This document shows positions 1 to 8,603 of a stretch of 64,000 bases of DNA, one piece after another (positions within the stretch are counted from its first letter, which is position 1; each line of letters starts with the position of its first letter). The stretch lies in assembly GCF_023073355.1 (NCBI RefSeq), contig NZ_JADPJI010000002.1, positions 620,001 to 684,000 of the forward strand. The letters run 5' to 3'. The stretch comes from Bradyrhizobium sp. 199. GTDB lineage: Bacteria > Pseudomonadota > Alphaproteobacteria > Rhizobiales > Xanthobacteraceae. The position numbers were made by a program, and so were the translations under genes. The notes beneath the pieces were generated by a model. That model was given only the letters and a program-made list of their open reading frames with translations, was not told the DNA's origin and searched no databases.

Positions 1-1398
1 GGGCGCCGCCGGCTTCGCTGCAGTCTTGCTGTCGCTCTTGCCGTCGTTCTTGCCGGTGTTCTTGGCCGCAGCCGGCTTGGCCTCCGGCTTGGCCGCAGCC
101 GGCTTGGCCTCCGGCTTCGCCGCGGCCGTTTTGGTGTCCTTGTTGGCGTCCTTGCCCGCGTCTTTCGGCCTGTCGGCCGCGTCGGGCTTCCTGGCCACGC
201 GCGACTTCTTGCCACGCGGCTTGGACGCCGTCTGCTGGTCGGCATCCGCTGCGACCGCCGCGATCAGGGCGGTGCCGGTGCGGGTTGGACCGGTATAGAC
301 CAGCACGGGCTCGGTCGGCGCCGGAGCCGAGGCCATCAGCTCGGAGGCCCTCATCAGGGGCGGCTGGAGGCCGGCCGTGAAGAAAGTGACCTGGGCTTCG
401 CCGCCGGTGGCCGAGGCCGATCCGGTCGAGGCGCCACTGGCTGCGATCAGCGCATCGTCGTCGTCGCTGGCCGGCCGCTTGCGATGGCCGCCGCACATTT
501 GGTCGCGCAGGTTCGGCGGCGAGGCGTCGACCGGCACGAGGTTGTCGACCGTACCGAGCGAGGGGCGCAGCCAGGTCAGATTGTCCTGGCCGAAGCCGCG
601 CTCGAGCAGTTGCGCCGCCTTCACCGCGCGCGCGGTGCCGGAGCTCGCACCCAGCACCACCGCGATCAGCCGGCGGCCGTTGCGCGTCGCCGACGCCACC
701 AGATTGTAGCCCGAGGCACAGATGAACCCGGTCTTGAAACCGTCGGCGCCGGGATAGCGGCCGATCAGCTTGTTGAAATTGCCGGTGACGCGCTTGCCGA
801 AACGCATTGCCGGGATGTGCACGAAATATTCGTATTCCGGCAGGTCGCGCAGGAACGAGCGCGCCAAGATGCCGAGGTCGCGGGCCGAAGTGATCTGACC
901 GTCGGCGGGCAGGCCGTTCGGATTGACGTAGCTGGTCTGCGTCATGCCGAGCTTCTTGGCAGTGTCGTTCATCATCGCGGAGAAGCCGTCGATCGAGCCG
1001 CCGACGCCTTCGGCAAGCACCACGGCCATGTCGTTCGCCGACTTGACCATCATCATCTTCAGCGCGTTGTCGACGGTGAGCTGCGTTCCCGGACGGAACC
1101 CCATCTTCGAGGGCGATTGCGAGGCCGCCGTGGGCGATACCGTCAGCAGCGTATCGAGCGCCAGTCTGCCGTCCTTGACCGCCTTCAACGTCACATAGGC
1201 GGTCATGATCTTGGTGACGGAGGCCGGATACCAGGGAATGGTCGCGTTCTCCGCCTGCAGCACCTTGCCGCTGTCGGCCTCGATCAGCAGCAGCGCTTCG
1301 GCGCTCGCCGCGCGGGGCGCGAGCAATGCGGCGCATGCGAAGCTCGCAGCGAACAGGTTGAACAGGGATTTGCGAAGCAGCGGGCGTAGAGCGTGCAC
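1..1398 (-). CDS. D-alanyl-D-alanine carboxypeptidase (S11 family), 3' end outside window
   Basis: Penicillin-binding-protein family serine peptidase that trims the terminal D-Ala of peptidoglycan stem peptides in the periplasm. The three S11 signatures are in one frame: SVTK at residues 60-63 (nucleophile Ser60), SAN at 120-122 and KTG near 222-224. An N-terminal hydrophobic segment ending in ARAASA-type residues is a signal peptide. 466 codons are visible and the gene runs off the window. The visible C-terminal part is a low-complexity Lys/Pro/Ala/Glu region with KPEAKPAAA repeats, probably a wall-facing linker; what follows it cannot be seen. GTG at 1398 was chosen because no ATG lies in frame close upstream of the signal peptide. 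Family assignment is secure; subtype (DacA/DacC/DacF) is not. Confidence 0.9.
   Translation of the reverse strand, partial: MHALRPLLRKSLFNLFAASFACAALLAPRAASAEALLLIEADSGKVLQAENATIPWYPASVTKIMTAYVTLKAVKDGRLALDTLLTVSPTAASQSPSKMGFRPGTQLTVDNALKMMMVKSANDMAVVLAEGVGGSIDGFSAMMNDTAKKLGMTQTSYVNPNGLPADGQITSARDLGILARSFLRDLPEYEYFVHIPAMRFGKRVTGNFNKLIGRYPGADGFKTGFICASGYNLVASATRNGRRLIAVVLGASSGTARAVKAAQLLERGFGQDNLTWLRPSLGTVDNLVPVDASPPNLRDQMCGGHRKRPASDDDDALIAASGASTGSASATGGEAQVTFFTAGLQPPLMRASELMASAPAPTEPVLVYTGPTRTGTALIAAVAADADQQTASKPRGKKSRVARKPDAADRPKDAGKDANKDTKTAAAKPEAKPAAAKPEAKPAAAKNTGKNDGKSDSKTAAKPAAP
62..115. repeat. Tandem 27-bp direct repeat inside the carboxypeptidase gene
   Basis: Two perfect copies of a 27-bp unit (62-88 and 89-115) encode consecutive KPEAKPAAA-type peptides in the C-terminal tail. 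The number of units is likely to vary between strains by slippage (inference). Confidence 0.8.
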
Positions 1399-1586
1399 TA
1401 TCCGATTCCGGTCCTTGGAGACCCGCCGGTTCCGGACGGTTCTCGTGATCTGATGTTCGGTTTTGAAATCCAGCGCCGCCGCTTGCGGCGTCGCAACCTA
1501 TACCGGCTGGTGCGTCGAGAATAGGGGCATCAGCGGGGTATTCCGCAATGAAATAGGCCGAATTTCGACGATGTTATGAGGAGTTG

Positions 1587-3395
1587 CTACGGGGATTTGG
1601 CAGCCGTCGCGGCAGCCTCAGCCGCCGTCATGCTGGCCCGTGTGCTCGCTTGAGCGGTTTCATGGACCATAAACTGGGCCCTGGCGAGCTCGGCAAAATG
1701 GCCGCCTTTTGCCACGAGTTCATCGAAAGTTCCGGTTTCGATCACGCGTCCATTCTCGAACACGAGGATCCGCGTGGCGTTGCGGATGGTGGAGAGACGG
1801 TGGGCGATCACGAAGGTGGTGCGGCCCTTCATCACTTCGTCGAGAGCGGCATTCACCTTGGTCTCGGTGACGGCATCGAGCGCGCTGGTGGCTTCGTCCA
1901 AGATCAGGATCGGCGGATCCTTCAGCAGCGCGCGGGCGATTGACAGGCGCTGCCGTTCGCCGCCGGACAACATGCGGCCGCGCTCGCCGGCATTGGTCCC
2001 GAAACCGCCGCTGCGCTCGATGAAGTCGAGTGCCTGCGCACGCTCGGCCGCCTTGCGCATCTCGGCTTCGGTCGCGTCCGGCTTGCCCACGCGCAAATTC
2101 TCCTCGATCGAGCGGTTGAACAGCAGCGCTTCCTGGAACACGACTCCGATATTACGCCGCAGCGACGTCAGCGTCACGCCGCGCACGTCCATGCCGTCGA
2201 TCCTGATGAAGCCGGATTGCGGGTCGAAGGCGCGATGCAGCAGCGCGATCGCGGTCGATTTGCCGGCGCCGGTCGGGCCGACCAGTGCGATGGTCTGGCC
2301 GGGCAGCGCCGTGAAGGTGAGGTCCTCGACCGCCGGCCGCTTGCCGTCATAGGAGAAGGTGACGTCGTTGAACTCGACGAGGCCGGAGAGCCTGCCGGCA
2401 TCGATCGCGTCGGCTCGGTCGTGCACCGCGGGCACGGCATCGAGCACGCCAAAGAACTCGCGCAGGCGCGGCGCTTCCATGAACACGTTGTTGATGAAGC
2501 TGACGACTTGTTCGAGCTTCTGGATCAGCAGCGTCGCAAAGCTCACGAACATCACGATCTCGCCGATCGAGGTGAGCCCCTGGTCGTGCAGCGCGATACC
2601 GAGCGTGAAGATCGCGAGCACCGTGATGGTGGTGGACGCGCGCGTGATGACAGTCACGAGCGCCCACCACGACAGCACCGGCATCTGCGCTTCGAGCAAT
2701 TGATCGGCGACGGAGCGCAAGCCCTTTACCTCGGATTCGACGCGCACGAAACTCTGCACCAGCGCGACGTTGCCGAGGGCGTCGGAAGCGCGCGCCGACA
2801 GCTCGCTGTAGTGCTCCTCCACCTCCATCTGCATGCCGAAGGTTCTGCGCACCACGAAGGTCGTCAACCCCGTGAAGACGATGCAGAGCACGAACAGCAG
2901 GATCGCCAACCGCCAGTTCAGGTAGAGCGAGAGCGGCAGCAGTACCACGACCGAGAGGATCGCGGCAAAATGCTCTCGAAAGAAGCCGACCCATAATCGC
3001 CAAAGCGCATCTGTGCCGTTGAGCATCACCTTCATCAGCCGGCCCGAATGGGTGCCCGAGTGGAAGGTCAGCGGCAGTTGGAGGATATGCTCGAAATAGT
3101 CGGTCAGGACCGCCTGACGCTGGCGGTGCGAGAGCCGGTCGGCTTGCAAGGCCACGATCGCGCTGCACATGATGGTGAAGAGCCCGAATGCGACCCAGGC
3201 CACCAGGAACGGCCAGGCCGAGTTCGAACCGGCCACCGTCTTGCCGGAGAGCACGTCGACGATCCGGCCGAACAGCACGGGTTCGGCGAATTGCGAACCT
3301 GCCAGCAGGAGATTGACGACCGCGAGCAGCCAGCCCAGCCGTGCCTCCTTGCCGAGCAGCTCGAGAACACGGGTGTAGAGACGGAGGATGGACAT
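1587..3395 (-). CDS. ndvA: Cyclic beta-(1,2)-glucan ABC exporter, NdvA/ChvA type
   Basis: Half-transporter of 602 residues: an N-terminal six-helix membrane domain (about residues 15-320) fused to an ATPase domain. Walker [10 protein letters not shown] lies near 372-380, the signature LSGGERQR near 474 and Walker B ending LDEATSALD near 497. The N-terminus and transmembrane sequence resemble rhizobial NdvA/ChvA, for example the AEPVLFGRI stretch near residue 38. NdvA exports cyclic beta-glucan to the periplasm, needed for osmotic adaptation and nodule or plant infection. The C-terminus ends in an Ala/Thr-rich tail of about 25 residues. It is a single-gene unit; no ndvB glucan synthase is nearby. 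MsbA-like lipid exporters are the alternative, but the N-terminal match favours NdvA. Confidence 0.85.
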   Translation of the reverse strand: MSILRLYTRVLELLGKEARLGWLLAVVNLLLAGSQFAEPVLFGRIVDVLSGKTVAGSNSAWPFLVAWVAFGLFTIMCSAIVALQADRLSHRQRQAVLTDYFEHILQLPLTFHSGTHSGRLMKVMLNGTDALWRLWVGFFREHFAAILSVVVLLPLSLYLNWRLAILLFVLCIVFTGLTTFVVRRTFGMQMEVEEHYSELSARASDALGNVALVQSFVRVESEVKGLRSVADQLLEAQMPVLSWWALVTVITRASTTITVLAIFTLGIALHDQGLTSIGEIVMFVSFATLLIQKLEQVVSFINNVFMEAPRLREFFGVLDAVPAVHDRADAIDAGRLSGLVEFNDVTFSYDGKRPAVEDLTFTALPGQTIALVGPTGAGKSTAIALLHRAFDPQSGFIRIDGMDVRGVTLTSLRRNIGVVFQEALLFNRSIEENLRVGKPDATEAEMRKAAERAQALDFIERSGGFGTNAGERGRMLSGGERQRLSIARALLKDPPILILDEATSALDAVTETKVNAALDEVMKGRTTFVIAHRLSTIRNATRILVFENGRVIETGTFDELVAKGGHFAELARAQFMVHETAQASTRASMTAAEAAATAAKSP

Positions 3396-3485
3396 GGGAC
3401 GACGAGCTCGGGCGGCTGGAACGGAGTGAGCGCATACTCTAAGCAGGGATCGCCCGCGAGATATAGCGGAAGCTGTCGGTTTTGC

Positions 3486-4535
3486 TCAGTTGATCAGCCG
3501 CCCTGCGACCGGCGGCAGGAAGCTGTCGTCGAAGATATCGCCCGCGGTAGGCCGCTTACGGAATTTGAAGTCCTGCGCGATCTGGCCGATCGAGCGCTCC
3601 AGGCGCGCCGGATCGATGCCGCCCACGCCGTTGCGCCTGACCTCGTCGGTCAGGACGTTGTCGGCGAGGACGGTGTGCAGGCGGTCCAGCTCCAATTTGC
3701 GGTCGCCGTCGTCGATGCGGCTCGCGGCCTCGTCCGCCGCACGCGTCGGCTCCTTAACCGTCCCGGCGATGCCGGCGATCAAGGCGCGGACGAAGCCCTT
3801 CACGGCGTCCGGCTTTGCTGCGGCGAAGGCGGGATTGACAACTACAGCGAAGCCATAGGCCTCGCAGCCGTAGTCGGCATAACGCAGCACGACGAGATCG
3901 GCTCCGGGCACGCCGCGGTCGCGCAAGTTCACCGCGGAGAGATAGTTGAAGCCGGCGACCGCATCGACCTGTCCTGCGGACAGGATCGGCTCGCGCACCG
4001 CCGCGCCGATCTTGTGAAATTTGGTGCGCGATGTCTTGATGCCGTTCTGCTGCGCCAGCGCCGGCCACAACCGCATCGACAGATCGCCGTCGGCTACTCC
4101 GACGGTCTTGCCATCGAGATCTGGCAACACTTGGATGCCTCGGCTCCTGCGCGCGACGATCGCGTAGGGCGCGCGGTTGAATAGCACGAACACCGCCTTG
4201 ACCGGCGCCGCATCTTCCTTGTCGCGAAAGCGGATCAACTCGTTGATGTCGACGAGCGCAAGCTCGCTGTCGCCCTTGGCGACACGTGCCAGCGCCTCCG
4301 GCGATCCGGTTGCGCTGCTGAAGGACACGTTGAGACGCTCGGCGCTGAAGCTGCCGTCTTTCGCCGCAAGGAAGAACGGCGCCATGCTCGCGTCGAGCGG
4401 GCGGTCAAAGCTGAAGTGGATCGCAACGGACGGCGCAGCAGTCTCGGCCGCACCGACACCGCGTGCAACGAGCGTTGCAAGCGAGATCGAGAGAGCCAGC
4501 AGGCAACGGAGGGCGGTCGTCTTGAATCCTGACAT
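3486..4535 (-). CDS. ABC transporter substrate-binding protein, NMT1/SsuA-like (orphan)
   Basis: Periplasmic binding protein of 349 residues with a signal peptide (MSGFKTTALRC... ending near GVGAA). The body has the type II binding fold of the nitrate/sulfonate/taurine/NMT1 group: an early segment with APFFLAAKDG, then DLDGKTVGVADG, then a VDAVAGFNYL stretch. The ATG at 4535 was chosen over the longer frame (to 4745) because it starts directly at the signal peptide. The substrate cannot be told from sequence. No permease or ATPase gene is adjacent, so it either uses a transporter encoded elsewhere or works as a sensor-type binding protein. Confidence 0.8.
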   Translation of the reverse strand: MSGFKTTALRCLLALSISLATLVARGVGAAETAAPSVAIHFSFDRPLDASMAPFFLAAKDGSFSAERLNVSFSSATGSPEALARVAKGDSELALVDINELIRFRDKEDAAPVKAVFVLFNRAPYAIVARRSRGIQVLPDLDGKTVGVADGDLSMRLWPALAQQNGIKTSRTKFHKIGAAVREPILSAGQVDAVAGFNYLSAVNLRDRGVPGADLVVLRYADYGCEAYGFAVVVNPAFAAAKPDAVKGFVRALIAGIAGTVKEPTRAADEAASRIDDGDRKLELDRLHTVLADNVLTDEVRRNGVGGIDPARLERSIGQIAQDFKFRKRPTAGDIFDDSFLPPVAGRLIN

Positions 4536-4759
4536 CGATGCGCCGGTCCGTATTGTTATGGTTTCGTGACGCTCGCGGCGCCGGCTGCGGCCAGTCTCTC
4601 CGCGCCAATATGAACGGCGGATGAGTGGCGGTTGCGTCACGATCACGCAACCCCGTTCAGCTTGTGTTGGGGTTGGGGAACCCAACATGAGATGCAGGTG
4701 TTTGAGAGACATGAGCCTGTCTGCAGGCACCATTCTAGGTCCCAAGGAGGGTCCAGACC

Positions 4760-5128
4760 ATGTTTGAGAGCTTTTCGAAGTTTGCCGGCCGCAAAGCCGT
4801 TCTCGCCACCGCCGCGGTGCTGGCGCTGACCTCGGTCGCCCCTACCGCGTCGTTCGCGGGAGGCCGCCACTGGCATGGTGGAGGTGGCGCGGCTCTTGCC
4901 GGCGCGGCCATCGCCGGCGCCATCGGCACCGGCCTTGCGATCGCCGCCACCCGTGATGCCTACGCCTACGATGCCCCGGCTTACTATGGCGGCGGCCCGG
5001 TCTATTACGACGAGGGTCCGGTCTATTACGGCGGCGACTCCTATACCGGCCCGCGCCCGTTCCACCGTTGCGGTGGCCCGTACCGGTCCGCGCAGGGCGG
5101 CCAGGGCAACCTCTCGACCTGCTACTGA
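4760..5128 (+). CDS. Small secreted Gly/Tyr-rich protein of unknown function
   Basis: 122 residues. Residues 1-33 form a signal peptide ending in ASFA; next comes a GGRHWHGGGG patch, a short Ala/Gly hydrophobic stretch (about 44-62) that could insert in a membrane, and a Tyr/Gly-rich tail with two GGPVYY-like/EGPVYY repeats and two Cys near the C-terminus. A strong ribosome binding site (AAGGAGGG, 4743-4750) precedes the ATG and a clear terminator follows, so it is a monocistronic, probably well expressed gene. Similar Gly/Tyr-rich envelope proteins are common in Bradyrhizobiaceae, but no function is assigned. Confidence 0.8.
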   Translation: MFESFSKFAGRKAVLATAAVLALTSVAPTASFAGGRHWHGGGGAALAGAAIAGAIGTGLAIAATRDAYAYDAPAYYGGGPVYYDEGPVYYGGDSYTGPRPFHRCGGPYRSAQGGQGNLSTCY

Positions 5129-5154
5129 GCGGGGCTCCCCAGCTTGACCTGAAC

Positions 5155-5187
5155 AGGCCGTCGCGCTTGCCGCGGCGGCCTGTTTTC
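5155..5187 (+). terminator. Rho-independent terminator
   Basis: 11-bp stem (5155-5165 with 5171-5181, one G-U pair), a 5-base loop, then GTTTTCT. It lies 27 bases after the stop of the Gly/Tyr-rich protein. Confidence 0.8.
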
Positions 5188-5244
5188 TGCTTTATTGGCG
5201 CGCGTTAACGCGCTCGACATTGCTTTAGAGTAGTTTTGAGTACC

Positions 5245-5649
5245 ATGAGTGATTCGCTTGAGCGGCTATATCTGGCTGTGCTCGCGGCCAGAGATCTTGA
5301 TCCGGCAACGTCGCGTACGGCCCGGCTGTTTCAGCGCGGGCCTTCCAAAATGGCGAAGAAGCTGGCCGAAGAGGCCATCGAAGTCGTGATCGATGCGGTC
5401 AACGGCGATAGCGATGCCGTGATCCGGGAAAGCGCCGACCTGCTCTACAATCTCACCGTGCTTTGGGCCTCTGCCGGCGTGCGCCCTGAGGATGTCTGGC
5501 GCGAGATGACGCGGCGGGAAGACATGCTTGGCATCGCCGAGAAGCTGCCGAAATCCTCGATGAAGCTGCCCAAAGTCGCGTCACCGCGCGTGGCCGCCAG
5601 GCGGCCAATTGTCGCGCACGAGGGCCGTGCGGTGCGCAAGCGCCACTAA
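5245..5649 (+). CDS. HisE-like phosphoribosyl-ATP pyrophosphatase (second copy type)
   Basis: 134 residues of the HisE/MazG all-alpha NTP pyrophosphohydrolase superfamily. The metal-binding pattern is present as KLAEEAIEV followed by ESADLLYN, and the FQRGPSKMAKKL segment matches HisE. Canonical HisE hydrolyses phosphoribosyl-ATP in the second step of histidine synthesis and is about 107 residues; this protein carries an extra basic tail of about 30 residues (RVAARR...RKRH). No other his gene is nearby, so it is probably a paralogue rather than the pathway copy. ATG 5245 is preferred over an in-frame TTG at 5236. Confidence 0.75.
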   Translation: MSDSLERLYLAVLAARDLDPATSRTARLFQRGPSKMAKKLAEEAIEVVIDAVNGDSDAVIRESADLLYNLTVLWASAGVRPEDVWREMTRREDMLGIAEKLPKSSMKLPKVASPRVAARRPIVAHEGRAVRKRH

Positions 5650-5770
5650 AGCGCGATGAGACCAGCGTGAATGGTCATCACGCGTTAGCCTCTTGTTTGA
5701 GCATGGTCTTTTCGGAAAACCGCGGAACACTTTGCGCTGGCGCGGCCCTTCGGGTCCGGATCATGCTCGA
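5648..5770 (+). repeat. Dispersed palindromic repeat, copy A
   Basis: Begins AAAGCGCGATG right at the hisE-like stop, passes through a TTGTTTGAGCATG and CTTTTCGGAAAACCGC core, and ends GGATCATGCTCGA. The same ordered blocks occur on the opposite strand at 15511-15601. From memory this is a common Bradyrhizobium intergenic repeat. The copies are diverged, so boundaries are approximate. Confidence 0.7.
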
Positions 5771-5835
5771 AACGTCATAATTCGCCTCAATCTCGGCATG
5801 GACAAATCCATCCCATGGTGCTTCATCGCGGCGCC

Positions 5836-6417
5836 ATGCTGAAACGTATCTACGATTGGTGCATCGACGCCGCCCACAAGCCCTACGCGCTCTGGATCAT
5901 GGGCGTCGTGTCTTTCGCCGAAAGCTCGTTCTTTCCGGTCCCGCCGGATGTGATGCTGATTCCGATGTCGCTGGCCCGCCCGCAGCGCGCCTGGCTCTAT
6001 GCAATGGTCTGTACCGTCACCTCGGTGCTCGGCGGCGTCGTCGGCTACGCCATCGGCGCATTGCTGTTTGACTCGGTCGGCCAATGGCTGATCCAGGTCT
6101 ACGGCCTCGGCGGCAAGGTCGAGGCCTTCCGCGCCTCCTATGCGGAATGGGGTGCGGTGATCATCCTGTTGAAGGGGCTGACGCCGATCCCCTACAAGCT
6201 CGTGACAATTACGTCGGGCTTTGCCGGCTACAACATCGTCCTGTTCATCCTGTGCTCGATCGTCGCGCGCGGCGGACGCTTCTTCATCGTCGCGATCCTG
6301 CTCAACCGCTACGGAGACTGGATCCGCGTGAAGATCGAGAAGCATCTCGGTCTTGTGGTGGCGGTCGGTGCTGCCGTGCTGGTGCTCGGCTTCGTGGTGG
6401 CGATCAAGCTGATCTAA
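5836..6417 (+). CDS. DedA/VTT-family inner-membrane protein (YqaA-like)
   Basis: 193 residues from the chosen ATG (an in-frame ATG at 5815 adds 7 residues). It shows the VTT/DedA pattern: FAESSFFPVPPDVMLIP near residues 27-43, several hydrophobic helices, and a second re-entrant-like segment LLKGLTPIPYKLVTITSGFAG near 115-135. DedA proteins act in membrane homeostasis, and some are now thought to be undecaprenyl-phosphate or phospholipid flippases. The ARGGRFFIVAILL segment is also typical of the YqaA branch. Substrate unknown. Confidence 0.85.
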   Translation: MLKRIYDWCIDAAHKPYALWIMGVVSFAESSFFPVPPDVMLIPMSLARPQRAWLYAMVCTVTSVLGGVVGYAIGALLFDSVGQWLIQVYGLGGKVEAFRASYAEWGAVIILLKGLTPIPYKLVTITSGFAGYNIVLFILCSIVARGGRFFIVAILLNRYGDWIRVKIEKHLGLVVAVGAAVLVLGFVVAIKLI

Positions 6418-6463
6418 ACCTCCGCGCTTTGCCGCAGGGTCGGCTTCGGCTACGGTTGCCGTC

Positions 6464-6982
6464 ATGATGGTTCGATCCGGCAATCCGGCTCTGCGGCTTG
6501 TGACGCTGATGTCAGCAGTGCTGATCCTGCTCGCTGCCTGCGGGACCGGGTGGGCGCAATCGGCGCCGCCCTCGCTTGGCTTGCAGGAGCAAGGGCCGCA
6601 GGCTCCGCCGCCGCCCTCGACGCCCGCACCCGCAGAAAATTCCGGACTGATCAATGAAATGGGCAAGCTGTTCGACAAGCTGCCCTCGATCCTGCCGCCG
6701 ATCAAAAGCCCCAGCGAAACCATGAATGACCTGTCGCGGCTGGCAAAGCCCTCGACCATGGTGTCGGGTCGCGTGGCTTGTCCAGCCTCGTCCAACGGTG
6801 CGCCCGACTGCAAGCAGGCCGCCGACCAGCTCTGCCAGAGCAAGGGCTACAAGGACGGCAAGAGCCTGAATGCGGACTCCGCGGAGAAATGCTCGGCCAA
6901 GGTTCTGATCCCGGGCCGGACCCGCAAACCTGACGATTGCCGCACCGATACTTTCGTGACCAGCGCGCTGTGCCAGAACTGA
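6464..6982 (+). CDS. Secreted or lipoprotein-like conserved hypothetical protein
   Basis: 172 residues with a hydrophobic N-terminus. LLAAC at about residues 22-26 is a possible lipobox; signal peptidase I cleavage after GWAQ is the alternative. Next comes a Pro/Ala-rich linker (QAPPPPSTPAPA), a short amphipathic part and a C-terminal region with five further Cys residues that could form disulfides. It starts 46 bases after the DedA gene and may be co-transcribed with it. No recognised domain. Confidence 0.7.
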   Translation: MMVRSGNPALRLVTLMSAVLILLAACGTGWAQSAPPSLGLQEQGPQAPPPPSTPAPAENSGLINEMGKLFDKLPSILPPIKSPSETMNDLSRLAKPSTMVSGRVACPASSNGAPDCKQAADQLCQSKGYKDGKSLNADSAEKCSAKVLIPGRTRKPDDCRTDTFVTSALCQN

Positions 6983-7018
6983 CGTGAAAGCCTCGCACGC
7001 ATGCAGCAAGGAGCGCCC

Positions 7019-8419
7019 ATGAGCCGTACGGAGCAGGACTTCCTCGGACAGCGTGAGATCGCCGACGACATCTATTACGGCGTTCAGACCATCCGCGGGA
7101 AGGAGAACTTCCACATCACCGGCATTCCGATGAACCAGGAGCCTTACTTCGTGAAGGCGCTCGGTTACGTCAAGAAGGCCGCCGCCATGGCCAATCGCGA
7201 TCTCGGCGCGGTGGATACCAAAGTCGCGGAAGCTATCATCGTGGGCTGCGATCGCGTCATCGCCGGCGACATGATGGATCAGTTCGTGACCGACTTCATC
7301 CAGGGCGGCGCCGGCACCTCCACCAACATGAACGCCAACGAGGTAATCGCCAATCTTGCGCTGGAATCGCTCGGCTTTGCCAAGGGCGACTACCAGCATG
7401 TCAGCCCCAACGATCACGTTAATTACGGCCAGTCGACCAACGACACCTATCCGACCGCCTTTCGGCTGGCGCTGATCCTGCGGCTCGAGAGCTACATGAC
7501 GGCGCTGCGCCAGCTCCAGGAGGCCTTCTTCGCCAAGGGCAGGGAGTTCGATCGCGTGCTGAAGATGGGCCGCACCCATTTGCAGGACGCGGTGCCGATG
7601 TCGCTGGGCGCGGAATTCCGCGGCTGGGGCACCACCATGGGCGAGGAGGTCGATCGAATTTCCGAGGCCCGCGCGCTGCTGCGCGAGATCAATCTCGGCG
7701 CCACCGCGATCGGCACCTCCGTCACCGCGGCGCACGGCTATCCCAAGCTCGCGGTCCGGCATCTGAGCGCGCTCACCGGCGTCGACTTCATCCTCGCAGG
7801 CGATCTCGTCGAGGCGACCTCGGACACCGGCGCCTATGTACAGCTCTCCGGCGTCCTCAAGCGCACGGCGAGCAAGCTGACCAAGATCTGCAACGACATC
7901 CGCCTGCTCGCCTCCGGCCCGCGCGCCGGTTTCAACGAGATCAACCTGCCGCAGCTGCAGCCGGGATCCTCGATCATGCCCGGCAAGGTCAATCCTGTTA
8001 TCCCCGAGGTCGTCAACCAGACCAGCTTCCTCGTCATCGGGCTCGACACCACGGTGACGCTCGCGGCCTCGGCCGGCCAGCTCCAGCTCAACGTGATGGA
8101 GCCGGTGATCTCGTTCGCGCTCTTCTTCTCGATCCGCACCATGGAGCGCGCGGTCAACAGCCTGCGCGAGAACTGCGTCGTCGGCATCACCGCCAACGAT
8201 GAGCATACCCGCAACATGGTGCTGAACTCACTCGGCATCGTGACCGTGCTGAAGCCGCTGCTGGGCTACAAGCAATGCGCCGAGATCGCGCGCGAAGGCT
8301 ACAAGAGCGGCAAATCGCTGCACCAGATCGTCGTGGTCGAGCGCAAGCTGCTGACGCAGGAGAAGTGGGACGAGATGTTCTCGTTCGAGCGGCTGATCAA
8401 TCCGGATCTGCTCGGGTGA
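7019..8419 (+). CDS. aspA: Aspartate ammonia-lyase
   Basis: 466 residues of the class II fumarase/aspartase superfamily. The signature GSSIMPGKVNP lies at about 316-326, and the N-terminus (SRTEQDFLG...YYGVQT) matches aspartase rather than FumC, which starts differently. The enzyme reversibly deaminates L-aspartate to fumarate and ammonia in the cytoplasm. ATG 7019 is preceded by AAGGAG; an ATG at 7001 has no such site. Fumarase C is the main alternative. Confidence 0.87.
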   Translation: MSRTEQDFLGQREIADDIYYGVQTIRGKENFHITGIPMNQEPYFVKALGYVKKAAAMANRDLGAVDTKVAEAIIVGCDRVIAGDMMDQFVTDFIQGGAGTSTNMNANEVIANLALESLGFAKGDYQHVSPNDHVNYGQSTNDTYPTAFRLALILRLESYMTALRQLQEAFFAKGREFDRVLKMGRTHLQDAVPMSLGAEFRGWGTTMGEEVDRISEARALLREINLGATAIGTSVTAAHGYPKLAVRHLSALTGVDFILAGDLVEATSDTGAYVQLSGVLKRTASKLTKICNDIRLLASGPRAGFNEINLPQLQPGSSIMPGKVNPVIPEVVNQTSFLVIGLDTTVTLAASAGQLQLNVMEPVISFALFFSIRTMERAVNSLRENCVVGITANDEHTRNMVLNSLGIVTVLKPLLGYKQCAEIAREGYKSGKSLHQIVVVERKLLTQEKWDEMFSFERLINPDLLG

Positions 8420-8528
8420 CGGCGCTGCCGCGTTGAAGGTGCCACCTCTCCCAACGGCAGAGGTAAAGGTCGAATTCCGCCGGTTGGAATTGCGGTAGCC
8501 GATCCGCCACGACTGCAAAACGCAATAC

Positions 8529-8558
8529 TTGACAGTGGAAAGATTGCCTTGTTGGTAT
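8529..8558 (+). promoter_or_regulatory. Possible sigma-70 promoter for the nitronate monooxygenase gene
   Basis: A perfect TTGACA (8529-8534) and a weak TGGTAT (8553-8558) with an 18-base spacer, about 45 bases before the ATG at 8604, in a locally AT-richer stretch. The -10 match is poor, so this is tentative. Confidence 0.3.
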
Positions 8559-8603
8559 GGTGTCCAACCTTCCATTGACCGGCCAACATAGGATCGTCTC
8601 GCA

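Noticed and set aside
484-1389. Long plus-strand frame across the carboxypeptidase
   Set aside because: Codon use and lack of motifs show a shadow of the minus-strand gene, which has all three active-site motifs.
6512-8206. 564-codon minus-strand frame over aspA
   Set aside because: High-GC shadow frame opposite a clearly functional aspartase; no domain signature.
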